A stretch of DNA of 64,000 nt from Elusimicrobium sp. An273. Lineage in GTDB: Bacteria > Elusimicrobiota > Elusimicrobia > Elusimicrobiales > Elusimicrobiaceae. The notes beneath the pieces are model-generated. The model ran no database searches. It saw nothing but the letters and a program-made list of their open reading frames with translations, and was not told the DNA's origin. The stretch spans positions 124,001 to 188,000 of the forward strand of contig NZ_NFJD01000003.1 of assembly GCF_002159705.1 (NCBI RefSeq). Direction: 5' to 3'. Below, piece after piece: positions 17,345 through 26,215 of this stretch. The position numbers were made by a program, and so were the translations under genes. The number at the start of each line of letters is the position of its first letter. Position 1 is the stretch's first letter.

Positions 17345-18813
17345 TAAAACGCATACTGGCAATCGGGTTGGCATGTTGGGCGTTGTCGTTTTCGGCGCAG
17401 GCGCAGGAAAACGACGGCTGGGCCGCGCTGAACGCCGAAGCCAAACGCCACTTAATCAACCTCTTAAACATAGACACGTCCCTGCCGGAGCCGGACGAAC
17501 TTTCCGCCGCGCGCTACATTTATAAAGAATTTAACAAACACGGCATAGACTGGGATATTTTTATCCCCAGCCAAGGCCGCGCCAACCTGATGGCGCGCAT
17601 CAAAGGAAGCGACCCCTCCCAAAAACCGCTTTTGCTTATTTCCCATTTAGACACCGCCCCCGCCGCCGAGGGGTGGATTTATCCCCCTTTCAAAGCCACG
17701 GCCGAAAACGGCAACATCTACGGCCTGGGCGCCACGGACGCCAAAAATTATACCGCCGTCTATTTGGCGCTTTTTACGTGGCTAAAAGACCAAAAAATAA
17801 CGCCCGCGCGCGACCTGATTTTTTTGGCCACCTCCGGCGAGGAATCCGGCAGTGAAACCGGCCTTCTGTGGCTGGGCGGCGCCCATTGGGACAAAATCAA
17901 CCCCGGCTACGCCTTAAACGAAGGCGGCGGCATTATCAAAAACCGCGGCGGGGCGGACATTGTGTTTGCCGAAGCCTCCACCAAAATGTATATGGACATC
18001 AAAGTAACGGCCTACGGCACGGGGGTGCATTCTTCCATGCCGGTAAACGACAACGCCGTCTATCTGCTTTCGCAGGCGCTGGCCAAAATCGCCGCCTACA
18101 ACCCGCCCGCCCGCCTGACGCCCACCGCGCGCACCTTTTTTAAGGCCATCGCCCCCCTGCAGGATGAAGACGGCCAAACCACCATTGATTTTTTGCTAAA
18201 CGGCACCCCGCAAAACAGCCAATCCGCCGCCGAAGTAATGGCGTTAGACCCTTTCTTTAGAACCCAGCTTAAAGACACGCTAAACCCCACCGTCCTTTCC
18301 GCCAGCAAAGACACCGGCTCCGCCAGCGGCGAAGCCAGCGCCATTTTAAACGTGCGCCTGCTGCCGGGATCCGACCCGGATGAATTTTTTGACCGTTTAA
18401 AAAACCTGTTTACGGAAGAGGACAACATCACGCTGGAAATGCTGGAACGCCCGCAAACGCCCTTCCCGACCCCGATGGACGGAACGGACGAGCTGTTTGC
18501 CTCCATTTCCAAAACGGCCCAAAAGCTTTTCCCCGGCGCCATTACCGTGCCGGGCATGAGTCCGGCGTCGGGCGACAGTGAATTCTTGCGCAAGCTGGGC
18601 GTGATTACCTACGGCCTGGGGCCGGATATGGATCCGCTGGCGGAAAATTCCGCCCACGCGCCCGATGAATTTATCAGCGAAAAAGACCTGTACAACCAAC
18701 TGCAGTTTATTGCGGGCATCGTGTTTGACTTTGCCTACGGCAAGGACTTATTGCCGCTGACGCCCCAGCAGCAAACGCCCGCACCCCCCACGGAAAACAC
18801 CCCCCAAAACTAA
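17341..18813 (+). CDS. secreted M20 family metallopeptidase
   Basis: A 490-residue protein with a Sec signal peptide (cleavage expected after SAQAQ, about residue 21). M20 motifs are LLISHLDTAPA, GLGATDAKNY and TSGEESGSETG, followed by a dimerisation domain and a late GMSPASGDSEF segment. The C-terminus is a Pro/Gln-rich tail (about residues 475-490). It is probably a periplasmic carboxypeptidase or dipeptidase acting on nutrient peptides. It overlaps the DUF192 lipoprotein gene by 4 bp. Confidence 0.88.
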   Translation: MIKRILAIGLACWALSFSAQAQENDGWAALNAEAKRHLINLLNIDTSLPEPDELSAARYIYKEFNKHGIDWDIFIPSQGRANLMARIKGSDPSQKPLLLISHLDTAPAAEGWIYPPFKATAENGNIYGLGATDAKNYTAVYLALFTWLKDQKITPARDLIFLATSGEESGSETGLLWLGGAHWDKINPGYALNEGGGIIKNRGGADIVFAEASTKMYMDIKVTAYGTGVHSSMPVNDNAVYLLSQALAKIAAYNPPARLTPTARTFFKAIAPLQDEDGQTTIDFLLNGTPQNSQSAAEVMALDPFFRTQLKDTLNPTVLSASKDTGSASGEASAILNVRLLPGSDPDEFFDRLKNLFTEEDNITLEMLERPQTPFPTPMDGTDELFASISKTAQKLFPGAITVPGMSPASGDSEFLRKLGVITYGLGPDMDPLAENSAHAPDEFISEKDLYNQLQFIAGIVFDFAYGKDLLPLTPQQQTPAPPTENTPQN

Positions 18814-18859
18814 CCCGTTTTATTTTCCCGGCCCGGCCGGGTATTTGAATGAGGATACT

Positions 18860-19726
18860 ATGCTAGCAGAAACCAAAAATAATTTAGAAGTATTTTCCCG
18901 CAACGAAATTACGGAATACCATATTTACAAGCAACTTGCCGCGCGCGAAAAAAACGAAAAAAACCGCCGCGTGCTGGAAACGCTTTCCACCGATGAGAAA
19001 CGCCACTACGATTTAATTAAAAGCGAAACGGGCGTTGCCGCCGTGCCCGACCGTTTTAAAATCGTTTGGTATTCCTTTTTGGCCCGCACCCTGGGGCTTA
19101 CGTTTGCCATTAAATTAATGGAATCGGGCGAGCACCACGCCTCGGGCACGTACCGCGCGTTTACGGAGTACCCCCGCATCGCCCAACTGGCCGAGGAAGA
19201 AGACGCGCACGAAGGAAAACTGATTGCGCTGATTAACGAAGAGCGCTTGGCGTATATGAGCTCGGTGATTTTGGGCCTGTCGGACGCGCTGGTGGAATTT
19301 ACGGGCGCGCTGGCGGGGTTCACGCTGGCGCTTTCCAACAGCAAGCTCATCGCGCTGACGGGCGCAATTACGGGTATTGCGGCGGCGCTGTCTATGGCAT
19401 CGTCGGAGTATTTGTCTTCCAAAACCGAGCAAGACGCCGGCAAACACCCCGTAAAAGCCGCCGTGTACACGGGCGGGGCGTACGTGATTACGGTGGCCCT
19501 CTTGGTGGCGCCGTTTGCATGCCTGAACAATGTGTTTGCGGCGCTGGGGCTGATGTTGTTTTTTGCGCTTCTGTTAATTGCCGGGTTTATGTTTTACTAT
19601 TCCGTGGCGCGGGGCGAAAACTTTAAACACCGCTTTATTGAAATGACGTGTTTGAGTTTTGGCGTGGCGGCGGTAAGCTTTTTAATCGGATTTGCACTAA
19701 AAACGTTTACGGGGATAGAAGCCTGA
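18860..19726 (+). CDS. ferritin-like/VIT1 fusion membrane protein (MbfA-type iron/manganese transporter)
   Basis: A 288-residue two-domain protein. Residues 1-135 form a rubrerythrin-like four-helix bundle with di-iron ligands (EITEY, DEKRHYD, EEEDAHEGK). Residues 140-288 are a VIT1/CCC1 membrane domain with five helices and the VIT1 pattern LGLSDALVEFTGALAG. Such fusions (MbfA) detoxify iron by oxidising and exporting it. The ATG at 18860 follows GAGGA by 4 nt, which I prefer over an upstream TTG. In an anaerobe it would limit free ferrous iron during oxygen exposure (inference). Confidence 0.9.
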   Translation: MLAETKNNLEVFSRNEITEYHIYKQLAAREKNEKNRRVLETLSTDEKRHYDLIKSETGVAAVPDRFKIVWYSFLARTLGLTFAIKLMESGEHHASGTYRAFTEYPRIAQLAEEEDAHEGKLIALINEERLAYMSSVILGLSDALVEFTGALAGFTLALSNSKLIALTGAITGIAAALSMASSEYLSSKTEQDAGKHPVKAAVYTGGAYVITVALLVAPFACLNNVFAALGLMLFFALLLIAGFMFYYSVARGENFKHRFIEMTCLSFGVAAVSFLIGFALKTFTGIEA

Positions 19727-19740
19727 TTCCCCCTCTTTTC

Positions 19741-19774
19741 AAAAACCGCGCCCGTAAAACGGCGCGGTTTTTTG
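19741..19774 (+). terminator. intrinsic terminator of the VIT1 fusion gene
   Basis: AAAACCGCGCC / GGCGCGGTTTTTT stem-loop with a T tract, 15 bp after the stop. The 130 bp that follow, up to the pilin terminator, are GC-rich and contain nothing I can identify. Confidence 0.88.
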
Positions 19775-19901
19775 TTTGCTTAAAAGGGATCTTTCGCCCG
19801 GCGATGCAGAGACCCTGCAGGGGCGTGGGCACGGCCGCACCCTAAGGATTGCCGCCTTGCCGGTGCAAAGCGGCGCACGCGGCCCCTGCCTAAGAAGGCA
19901 T

Positions 19902-19933
19902 AAAAAAACCGCTCCCGAAATTCGGGAGCGGGT
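19902..19933 (-). terminator. intrinsic terminator of the prepilin gene
   Basis: CGCTCCCGAA / TTCGGGAGCG perfect stem; on the minus strand it is followed by a run of seven T. It lies 21 bp after the prepilin stop. Confidence 0.88.
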
Positions 19934-19954
19934 AAAACTTGTGTAAGCAGAAGC

Positions 19955-20557
19955 TTAGTGGCCGCCGCCAGCAGCAGCGCCAGTGCCAGCCGGTTTTTTA
20001 TAGCCGCTCGGCCACGCAGAAGCACCCTGTCCGGTACCCTGAGGATTTTTCGTATAAGGCAAGTCACCCGCCGTTTCTACACCGTGGTATTCCATGCAGA
20101 ACGCCGCATCATCCGGAGCGGTGCCGGGTACGCAGTAAGGCGTATCGGTGGAATCATACAATTTTTCCAAGGTATACGTATATTGACCCGTACCTACGCG
20201 TTTGGCGATTACACCGGAAGTGTTCTGATCAGCAGCGGAAGTTCCGTACAAGGTGATTTCAAACGCATTCTGACCACCGCAGTTAGCCGCCTGCGTGCCT
20301 TTGGTGCAATACACGGCAGTAGCCGTGGCATTGGCCGGAGCAACGTCCAAGCTGGTCCAGTTCTGGGCATATTTACCGGTTTTCATTTTGTAGCGCTGTT
20401 GAGCGTTGACGACGGTACCAATCATGGTATCGGCTTCAGCCGCGCGGGCGCGTTCCACCGCTTTGAAGTAAGCGGGCATGGCCATGGCGGCCAAGATGCC
20501 GATAATCAAGACGACTACCAGCAATTCAATCAGGGTGAAACCCTTCTTATTATTCAT
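19955..20557 (-). CDS. type IV prepilin-like protein
   Basis: A 200-residue protein with a class III signal MNNKKG^FTLIELL: a short basic leader, Gly before the cut, Phe as the new N-terminus and Glu at +5, then the hydrophobic alpha-1 helix (LVVVLIIGILAAMAMP). The globular part holds two Cys pairs (YC..NCGG and YC..FC) suggestive of D-regions, and ends in a Gly/Ala-rich tail. It should be processed by PilD and assembled by a type IV pilus or a type II secretion-like machine. PilT is in this window at 40282-41373, but no other pilus assembly gene is. Abundant pilin-like genes are a known trait of Elusimicrobium. Confidence 0.9.
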   Translation of the reverse strand: MNNKKGFTLIELLVVVLIIGILAAMAMPAYFKAVERARAAEADTMIGTVVNAQQRYKMKTGKYAQNWTSLDVAPANATATAVYCTKGTQAANCGGQNAFEITLYGTSAADQNTSGVIAKRVGTGQYTYTLEKLYDSTDTPYCVPGTAPDDAAFCMEYHGVETAGDLPYTKNPQGTGQGASAWPSGYKKPAGTGAAAGGGH

Positions 20558-20583
20558 AGCTTTATCTCCTTTTTTATAACGGC

Positions 20584-20652
20584 CTGAAAAGATTTTTATA
20601 CACCCTTTTCAGCCCGTACCTTAAATGTAACAAAAATCGGAAAAAGAATCAA
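20584..20652 (-). promoter_or_regulatory. prepilin promoter and leader hairpin
   Basis: On the minus strand TTGATT (20647-20652), a 17-nt spacer and TACATT (20624-20629) form a promoter that gives a leader of about 60 nt. A perfect 8-bp hairpin (CTGAAAAG / CTTTTCAG, 20584-20612) occupies the leader just before the AGGAG Shine-Dalgarno. Leader hairpins of this kind can stabilise abundant mRNAs. Confidence 0.65.
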
Positions 20653-20702
20653 GACCCGTTTTGTTCCTATTTTTTAAACCGCTTGTTGCTCCGTTATGCT
20701 CC

Positions 20703-21473
20703 TTATATATTCATCCGCAGGCGGATGGGGCAATGGTCGGAACCCGTTACATCGGTTAAGATGTCCGCCCCCGTTACGTTAGGCAGCGATTTTTCGTCCA
20801 CCATAAAATAATCAATCCGCCAGCCCACGTTGCGCTCGCGCGCGCGGGTTTTGTAATCCCACCAAGTGTAATGCCCGCCGGAGGTTTCAAACGCGCGGTA
20901 CGCGTCTGTATAGCCTTCCGTAAAAAAGCGGTCTAACCAAGCGCGTTCTTCGGGCAGGAATCCCGTTACGCCCGCATTCTCTTTGGGGCGCGCCAAATCT
21001 ATTTCCCGGTGGGCGGTGTTCACGTCCCCGCAGGCAATCACGGTTTTGCCCGTTTTAAAAAGTTCTTTGCTCTTTTCCAAAAACCGTTCGTAAAAGCGCA
21101 GTTTAAACGCAATGCGCGCTTCCCCCTGCCCGCCGTTGGGAAAATAGATGTTTAAAAAATAAAAATGCGGATACTCCAAAATAAGCGTGCGGCCTTCCTT
21201 ATCAAACTCTTCCACGCCAAGCCCGCACGAAACCGCCAGCGGTTTCTCCTTGCAAAAGCACGCCACCCCGCTGTATCCCTTCCGCTCGGCACAGCAATAA
21301 AACGCGTGATAGCCCGGCGGATTTTGCAAAGCGGCGGAAAGCTGCTCGGGGCAGGCTTTCGTTTCCTGCACGGCCAAGATATCCGCCCCGCAGGAAGACA
21401 GAAAATCCAAAAACCCTTTCTTCTCCGCGGCGCGGATGCCGTTTACGTTCCACGAAATAAATGTTTTGCTCAT
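20703..21473 (-). CDS. xth: exodeoxyribonuclease III
   Basis: A 256-residue EEP-superfamily nuclease for base excision repair: AP endonuclease and 3'-5' exonuclease on duplex DNA. Motifs are SWNVNGIRA, LAVQETKA (metal-binding Glu), CGDVNTAHREIDL, WRIDYFMV and the terminal TGSDHCPI with catalytic Asp-His. The length is normal. It has GAGGG before the ATG and stands alone, divergent from metK. Confidence 0.95.
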   Translation of the reverse strand: MSKTFISWNVNGIRAAEKKGFLDFLSSCGADILAVQETKACPEQLSAALQNPPGYHAFYCCAERKGYSGVACFCKEKPLAVSCGLGVEEFDKEGRTLILEYPHFYFLNIYFPNGGQGEARIAFKLRFYERFLEKSKELFKTGKTVIACGDVNTAHREIDLARPKENAGVTGFLPEERAWLDRFFTEGYTDAYRAFETSGGHYTWWDYKTRARERNVGWRIDYFMVDEKSLPNVTGADILTDVTGSDHCPIRLRMNI

Positions 21474-21492
21474 TTGGCCCTCTTATTTGAAA

Positions 21493-21509
21493 TGGTATAA
21501 TATATTATA
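21493..21509. promoter_or_regulatory. overlapping divergent promoters of metK and xth
   Basis: A plus-strand TGG-TATAAT (21493-21501) serves metK with a leader of about 49 nt. A minus-strand TATAAT (21504-21509) faces xth. No SAM riboswitch consensus is visible in the metK leader. Confidence 0.55.
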
Positions 21510-21556
21510 AATTAAATCTGCCGCTTCCCCTCAAAACGGCGTCAGGAGTCCGTACT

Positions 21557-22717
21557 ATGATTAAACAAGGAAAATGCTTTTTTACCTCCGAGTCCGTCTC
21601 CAAAGGCCACCCGGACAAAGTCTGCGATCAAATTTCCGACGCTATTTTGGACGAAATTTTAAAGAAAGACAAAACCGCCCGCGTAGCCTGCGAAACGTAT
21701 ATCACGAGGGGGCTCGTCATCGTGGGCGGCGAAATTACCACCCGCACGTGGGTGGATGTGGAACAAATCGCGCGCGATGTGATTAAAAACATCGGCTACG
21801 ACGACGCCAAATACGGCTTTAACTACAAAACCTGCGCGGTGATTAACGTCATCGGCAAGCAATCGCCCGACATCAGCCAAGGGGTGGATGTGGGCGGCGC
21901 GGGCGACCAAGGGCTGATGGTGGGATATGCCGTGGACGAAACACTGGAATATATGCCGCTGTCGCTGGTGCTGTCGCACGAAATTTTGAAAAATCTGGAA
22001 AAAGCCCGCCGCACCAAAATGCTGCCTTACCTGGGGCCCGACGCCAAAAGCCAGGTAACCGTGGAATACCAAGACGGCAAACCCGTGCGCGTGGACACAA
22101 TCGTCGTTTCCACCCAGCACACCGAAGAAATTTTAGACCGCTCCGGCAGCAAAATTACCGAAAAATCCAAAAAAGAAATTGAAGCCGCGGCCATTATTCC
22201 CGCCGTTAAAAAATGGATTGATAAAGACACCAAAATCTACATCAACCCCACCGGCAAATTTGTAATCGGCGGCCCCCAGTCCGACACGGGGCTTACCGGC
22301 CGCAAAATTATCGTGGACACCTACGGCGGCCGCTGCCCGCACGGAGGCGGCGCCTTCTCCGGCAAAGACCCAACCAAGGTAGACCGCTCCGCCGCCTACA
22401 TGGCGCGCTACATCGCCAAAAACATCGTGGCCGCCAAGCTGGCCCACGAATGCACGGTGCAAATCGCCTACGCCATCGGGCGGGAGGAACCGGTCGGCTT
22501 CTACGTGGATACCGACGGGACGGGCGTCATCCCCGATGAAAAACTGGCCCAAATTGCACGCAAGCTTTTCCCGCTTACGCCGCGGGGAATTATTGAGTAT
22601 TTTAAACTCAGAAATCCCATTTATCTTGCCACCGCTTCTTTCGGGCATTTCGGACGCAAAGAATTCCCCTGGGAAGCGACCGACAAGGTAAGCGCGCTTC
22701 AAAAAGCCGCCAAATAA
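21557..22717 (+). CDS. metK: S-adenosylmethionine synthetase
   Basis: A 386-residue enzyme that makes S-adenosylmethionine from methionine and ATP. It shows [18 protein letters not shown] (ATP and Mg site) at the N-terminus, the [12 protein letters not shown] hexapeptide region, and [19 protein letters not shown] with the P-loop-like lysines. The length is standard. It supplies the cofactor for HydG and methyltransferases. The Shine-Dalgarno is CAGGAG. Confidence 0.97.
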   Translation: MIKQGKCFFTSESVSKGHPDKVCDQISDAILDEILKKDKTARVACETYITRGLVIVGGEITTRTWVDVEQIARDVIKNIGYDDAKYGFNYKTCAVINVIGKQSPDISQGVDVGGAGDQGLMVGYAVDETLEYMPLSLVLSHEILKNLEKARRTKMLPYLGPDAKSQVTVEYQDGKPVRVDTIVVSTQHTEEILDRSGSKITEKSKKEIEAAAIIPAVKKWIDKDTKIYINPTGKFVIGGPQSDTGLTGRKIIVDTYGGRCPHGGGAFSGKDPTKVDRSAAYMARYIAKNIVAAKLAHECTVQIAYAIGREEPVGFYVDTDGTGVIPDEKLAQIARKLFPLTPRGIIEYFKLRNPIYLATASFGHFGRKEFPWEATDKVSALQKAAK

Positions 22718-22720
22718 TTT

Positions 22721-22751
22721 AAAAGCTCCGCCCGCGCGGCGGGGCTTTTTG
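22721..22751 (+). terminator. intrinsic terminator after metK
   Basis: AAAAGC-CCGCC / GGCGG-GCTTTTT stem-loop with a T tract, ending 6 bp before the next start codon, so the downstream pair is expressed by read-through or from a promoter I could not identify. Confidence 0.8.
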
Positions 22752-22756
22752 CCATT

Positions 22757-23212
22757 ATGATGAAATCACGAGTACAAGAAGCCAAAAACAAACACAAACA
22801 GGGTTACAACTGCGCCCAAGCCGTCGCGTGTACGTACTGCGACCTGTTGGGCATGGACGAAAAAACCGCCTTCCGCGCCGTGGAAGCCTACGGGCTGGGC
22901 ATTGCCAAACGCTACGAAACGTGCGGCTCCGTCTGCGCGATGATGATGCTGGCCGGCCTTAAAAACAGCGACGCCAACCTACAGGCCCCCGCGTCCAAGT
23001 TTTCCACCTTTGAGTTGGGCAACAAAATGATTCAAAAATTTGAGGACTGGAACACCTCCTCCTGCTGCGCGCTCCTGCGCGGAACGGACGGAAAGACCGA
23101 CCGCCTGCGATCCTGCCGCGGCTGCGTGGCCGATTGTGCACGCATCGTGGAGGATTTCCTGTTCCCCGGCCAATTTGAGCCGTATGAAGAAAGACATCCG
23201 GAGGAAGAATAA
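22757..23212 (+). CDS. C_GCAxxG_C_C family redox protein
   Basis: A 151-residue protein with the family's Cys pattern: GYNCAQAVACTYC, KRYETCGSVCAMMM, SSCCALL and LRSCRGCVADC. Such proteins occur in anaerobes, often beside redox enzymes, and may bind a metal or Fe-S cluster. The function is not established. The start has no Shine-Dalgarno and a second ATG follows directly, so either could be used. It overlaps the DJ-1 gene by 1 bp (TAATG). Confidence 0.83.
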   Translation: MMKSRVQEAKNKHKQGYNCAQAVACTYCDLLGMDEKTAFRAVEAYGLGIAKRYETCGSVCAMMMLAGLKNSDANLQAPASKFSTFELGNKMIQKFEDWNTSSCCALLRGTDGKTDRLRSCRGCVADCARIVEDFLFPGQFEPYEERHPEEE

Positions 23213-23757
23213 TGAAAAAAATTTGCATGATTGTAACGGACGGATTTGAAGAAATAGAAGCCGTGGGCACCTTTGCCATTTTGCGCCGCGGCGGCGTGAC
23301 GGTGGATATTTACTCGCTGTTGGATAAGGACGCCACCGGCCGCTTTGGTTTAACCTGCACGAAACTGCTGCCGTTTTCCAAGCTGGACGCCGCCCAATAT
23401 GACCTGCTCGTCATCCCCGGCGGGGCGCAGTACAAGGCCCTGGAAGCCAGCCCGGAAGTGCACGCGCTGATTAAGCAGTTTATGGACGCCGGCAAAACCG
23501 TGGCCGCCATCTGCGCCGGGCCGACCATTCTGGGCCACGACGGCTATTTAAAAGGCCGCCGCTACACCTGCTTTACTTCCATGAATGAAGATTTTGGCGG
23601 CACCTACTGCGAAGATTACGCCGTAAAAGACGGCAACATTATTTCCGGCAAATCCGCCGCGGCGACGATTGACTTTGCTTTCCTCGTCTTGGAAGACGCC
23701 GCCGGCAAAACCGTGGCCGACCAAACCAAAAAAGCCATCTATTATAAAGGAAATTAA
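23212..23757 (+). CDS. DJ-1/PfpI family protein
   Basis: A 181-residue class I glutamine amidotransferase-like protein of the DJ-1 type. It has the nucleophile elbow AAICAGP with the conserved Cys, the Glu of GFEEIEA and the VIPGG turn. Known members act as deglycases, chaperones or oxidative-stress sensors, and the exact role is uncertain. It shares a transcript with the Cys-motif protein upstream, in line with a redox or stress function. Confidence 0.9.
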   Translation: MKKICMIVTDGFEEIEAVGTFAILRRGGVTVDIYSLLDKDATGRFGLTCTKLLPFSKLDAAQYDLLVIPGGAQYKALEASPEVHALIKQFMDAGKTVAAICAGPTILGHDGYLKGRRYTCFTSMNEDFGGTYCEDYAVKDGNIISGKSAAATIDFAFLVLEDAAGKTVADQTKKAIYYKGN

Positions 23758-23771
23758 TCTTCACACCACCC

Positions 23772-23810
23772 AAAACCACCCGAAGAAATACCCTTCGGGT
23801 GGTTTTCTTT
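23772..23810 (+). terminator. intrinsic terminator after the DJ-1 gene
   Basis: Perfect 14-bp arms AAAACCACCCGAAG / CTTCGGGTGGTTTT, 6-nt loop, then CTTTT. The following 150 bp, up to the opposing terminator at 23958, hold nothing recognisable. Confidence 0.92.
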
Positions 23811-23957
23811 TAAAAAACGCCTTCTATCCGCTTCTCGCCTTCTCCCCCTCCCCGCGAAAACGGCGCGCCCCAACCGGGCCCCAACGGGAAATCCGTATTG
23901 TTGCCTCCCGGGCAGGGAAACAATCCCCCCTTTTGTCAGCAGATACATTTTTCCCAA

Positions 23958-23986
23958 TAAAAAAGGCCGGGAAAAATTCCCGGCCT
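23958..23986 (-). terminator. intrinsic terminator of the outer-membrane barrel gene
   Basis: GGCCGGGA / TCCCGGCC stem with a seven-base A run on the plus strand, i.e. a T tract for the minus-strand transcript. It ends the pepQ-efp operon. Confidence 0.88.
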
Positions 23987-24007
23987 GATTGTTCTAAACT
24001 TTCGCTT

Positions 24008-24775
24008 TTAAAACCGCAGCGTCAGCGAGGCTTCCGCCCCCAACCCGTAATAGGCATAGTTGGCGGCCAAACTTAAATCCATATACGAAGGCAGTTTGAA
24101 GTTGAACCCCACCGTGGCACGCGCCGTGGCGGCGTGTTCGCTTTCGCCTTCCAGCGTAGCGTCCAGCTGGGCTTGGTTAATGTTCAGCGTGGTATAATCC
24201 ACCCCGCCGCCGATGTACGGCACAAAGTATTTAAACTTCATCGACAATACCAAGCTGGCGTTATAATGCGTGGCCGAAAAATCCCGCGCGCTGGCGCTGT
24301 GCGCGGCCACCACCAGCATCGGCTGGAAGGAGCCCAACACTTCACTGGGGCGCGTAATCCCCCAGCGCAGGCCGCCGCCTGCAATCGTCAGCCCTTGGTA
24401 GCTGCTGGCGCGGATAAACCCGTCAATGCGAAACGGCATCCCGATATCGGCCTGCAACCACGGATAAAAAACTTCCCCCACTTCATCGCGGTCGCCCAAC
24501 GCGGTGTGCTGTTTGGTAGCATAATCCGCGCCGTTGCCTTGGCTCATCCGAAAAACCATACTGCCGCGCGGCCCGATTTGAAAGCCGCCCCAGCCCAAAA
24601 TGCGCCCCGTGGTATACGTGCCCGAGCCGATCAGCCCGCCCAAGTCTTTGGTAAACGCGCGGACGTTATCGCGCGTTACGTTGGCGCTGAAATCGTCCCA
24701 AATGTTCCGGGCCGACGCGCCGGAAACGCCCAACAACACAACGGCAAGCGCCGCCCATATTCCTTTTATATTCAT
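24008..24775 (-). CDS. putative outer-membrane beta-barrel protein
   Basis: A 255-residue protein with a Sec signal peptide (cleavage expected after GASA, about residue 22). The remainder shows alternating hydrophobic and polar strands (for example YMDLSLAANYAYYGLGAEASLTLRF) and ends in Phe, as expected for barrels recognised by BamA. Length and strand pattern suggest 8-10 strands. No family motif is recognised. It is the last gene of the minus-strand operon that starts with the M24 peptidases. Confidence 0.7.
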   Translation of the reverse strand: MNIKGIWAALAVVLLGVSGASARNIWDDFSANVTRDNVRAFTKDLGGLIGSGTYTTGRILGWGGFQIGPRGSMVFRMSQGNGADYATKQHTALGDRDEVGEVFYPWLQADIGMPFRIDGFIRASSYQGLTIAGGGLRWGITRPSEVLGSFQPMLVVAAHSASARDFSATHYNASLVLSMKFKYFVPYIGGGVDYTTLNINQAQLDATLEGESEHAATARATVGFNFKLPSYMDLSLAANYAYYGLGAEASLTLRF

Positions 24776-24812
24776 TTGTTTTCCTCAAATTAAATTGTGA
24801 CCGTACGCCCTT

Positions 24813-25151
24813 TTACGACAAAAGGACTTCGTCGCCTTTTTTTACCCGCCCGGCTAATGTACCGCCTGGCAGTTCCAGCGTATAGCGCGAGCCGCGCACA
24901 AACCGGCCAAAACGCCACGGTTTCATTTGCTCGGCTACATATAATACCAACCCGTCTTTATTAAAAAAAACGGCATCAATGTTAAAACGCATAAAACACG
25001 TGTGAATTTGCGGGCAGGGATCCAGCAACAACCCTTTCCCGGGCTCCAGCCCGCGGCGAAACATCAACCCTTTGAGTCGGGTAAAATAGGTGTTGGCTAT
25101 TTCTACCTCCTTAGCCAGCACTTCGCCGGTGCGTTTTAACGTACACTTCAT
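24813..25151 (-). CDS. DUF192 family protein
   Basis: A 112-residue DUF192 domain without a signal peptide. It shows YFTRLKGLMFRRGL, GLLLDPCPQIHTCFMRFNIDAVFF and the central VLYVAEQMKPWR segment. Function is not established. It overlaps the preceding secreted protein gene by 4 bp (ATGA). Unlike the lipoprotein paralogue at 16904 it should be cytoplasmic. Confidence 0.85.
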   Translation of the reverse strand: MKCTLKRTGEVLAKEVEIANTYFTRLKGLMFRRGLEPGKGLLLDPCPQIHTCFMRFNIDAVFFNKDGLVLYVAEQMKPWRFGRFVRGSRYTLELPGGTLAGRVKKGDEVLLS

Positions 25152-25618
25152 TTTTGTTCCTTAGGGGCCGCTTCCTGCGCGGCACGGGCGAAGAGCATTT
25201 GCCGTACGCGCTGTTGAAGCGAGTCATTTAAAAAAGAAAAATGTTCCGGCTCAATCACACGGTAACCGGTCGGATTTTTAAAAATTAAAAACGTAATCAG
25301 CCACTGCCCGCCGAAGGAAACGTCCGCAATCCACATATCCGCGCGCGTCTGTGCGGCGCGCATTTCAACAATCCGGGCATCCGCCGAAACGGCGGGCTGG
25401 CGGCAGTTGCCGGAGCAATTTTTCACAAAGAAAAAAGTTTCCTCATCCAGCATACGCACGTTGGCGTATTTTCCGCGGGCCAGCGGCAAAACGGGCCGTC
25501 CGTCTTCTACGGATACATCGTGAACGGCAAAGAAAGAACCATACTGCACATCAAATGCGCACAGCCCGCCCGAAACGAACAAAGCCGCTATCGTTAAGGC
25601 CGTGCGCCGAAAAAACAT
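25148..25618 (-). CDS. hypothetical secreted protein
   Basis: A 156-residue protein with a probable signal peptide (residues 1-21, ending GGLCA). It has a small Cys pair (NCSGNC, about residues 67-72) and a C-terminal helical segment ending in Lys/Glu. No family is recognised. The ATG overlaps the efp stop (TAATG) and its own end overlaps the DUF192 gene, so it is translationally coupled on both sides. Confidence 0.7.
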   Translation of the reverse strand: MFFRRTALTIAALFVSGGLCAFDVQYGSFFAVHDVSVEDGRPVLPLARGKYANVRMLDEETFFFVKNCSGNCRQPAVSADARIVEMRAAQTRADMWIADVSFGGQWLITFLIFKNPTGYRVIEPEHFSFLNDSLQQRVRQMLFARAAQEAAPKEQK

Positions 25619-26184
25619 TACGCGGCCACGCGTTCTACATAGTTGCCGGTGCGGGTGTCCACCAGCACGGTGTCACCCTCGTTGATGAAAAGCGGCACTT
25701 TAATCACCGCGCCGGTTTCCAGCGTGGCTTCTTTGGTGGTGTTGGCCACGGTGTCGCCTTTTACGCCGGGAACGGTGGAGGCGATTTTGAGCGGAACTTT
25801 AATCGGCAATTCCACGTTGAAGAGTTTGTCGTTGATGTAAATGCCGATGGCGTCCATATTGTCTTTTAAGTATTTGGTCAAATCGCCCAGTTTTTTTACT
25901 TCCACTTCCACCTGGTCGTAGGTTTCGGTATTCATGAAGGTGGCCATATCGCCGTTGGTATAGAGATACTGGAACGGGCGTTTTTCCACTTCCACTTCTT
26001 TAAATTTGTCTTCGGGGCGGTAGGCGGTTTCAATCACGGCGCCGGTATTGATGTTGCGCAGTTTCACGCGCACCACGGCGCGGGCTTGGCTTTTGCGGTG
26101 ATGCTGGAATTCGATGATTTCCACCAACTGACCGTTTTCGTCTTCAAAAATAAGTCCTTCGCGAAATTCAGTAGTACTTAACAT
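25618..26184 (-). CDS. efp: translation elongation factor P
   Basis: A 188-residue three-domain EF-P that relieves ribosome stalling at polyproline. The loop that carries the modifiable residue reads FQHHRKSQAR, placing Lys31 at the position of E. coli Lys34. The C-terminal signature DTVLVDTRTGNYVERV is present. The Shine-Dalgarno is AGAGG. It follows two M24 aminopeptidase genes, the common pepQ-efp arrangement of bacteria. Confidence 0.96.
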   Translation of the reverse strand: MLSTTEFREGLIFEDENGQLVEIIEFQHHRKSQARAVVRVKLRNINTGAVIETAYRPEDKFKEVEVEKRPFQYLYTNGDMATFMNTETYDQVEVEVKKLGDLTKYLKDNMDAIGIYINDKLFNVELPIKVPLKIASTVPGVKGDTVANTTKEATLETGAVIKVPLFINEGDTVLVDTRTGNYVERVAA

Positions 26185-26215
26185 GTTATACCTCTTTGTG
26201 GGCAGCAGCCCGAAA

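Noticed and set aside
18845..18859. TTG start five codons upstream for the VIT1 fusion protein
   Set aside because: The GAGGA Shine-Dalgarno lies inside this extension and points to the ATG at 18860.
23806..23957. Possible small gene or repeat in the 150-bp GC-rich gap
   Set aside because: It lies between two terminators, with no Shine-Dalgarno, no conserved-looking frame and no repeated arms.
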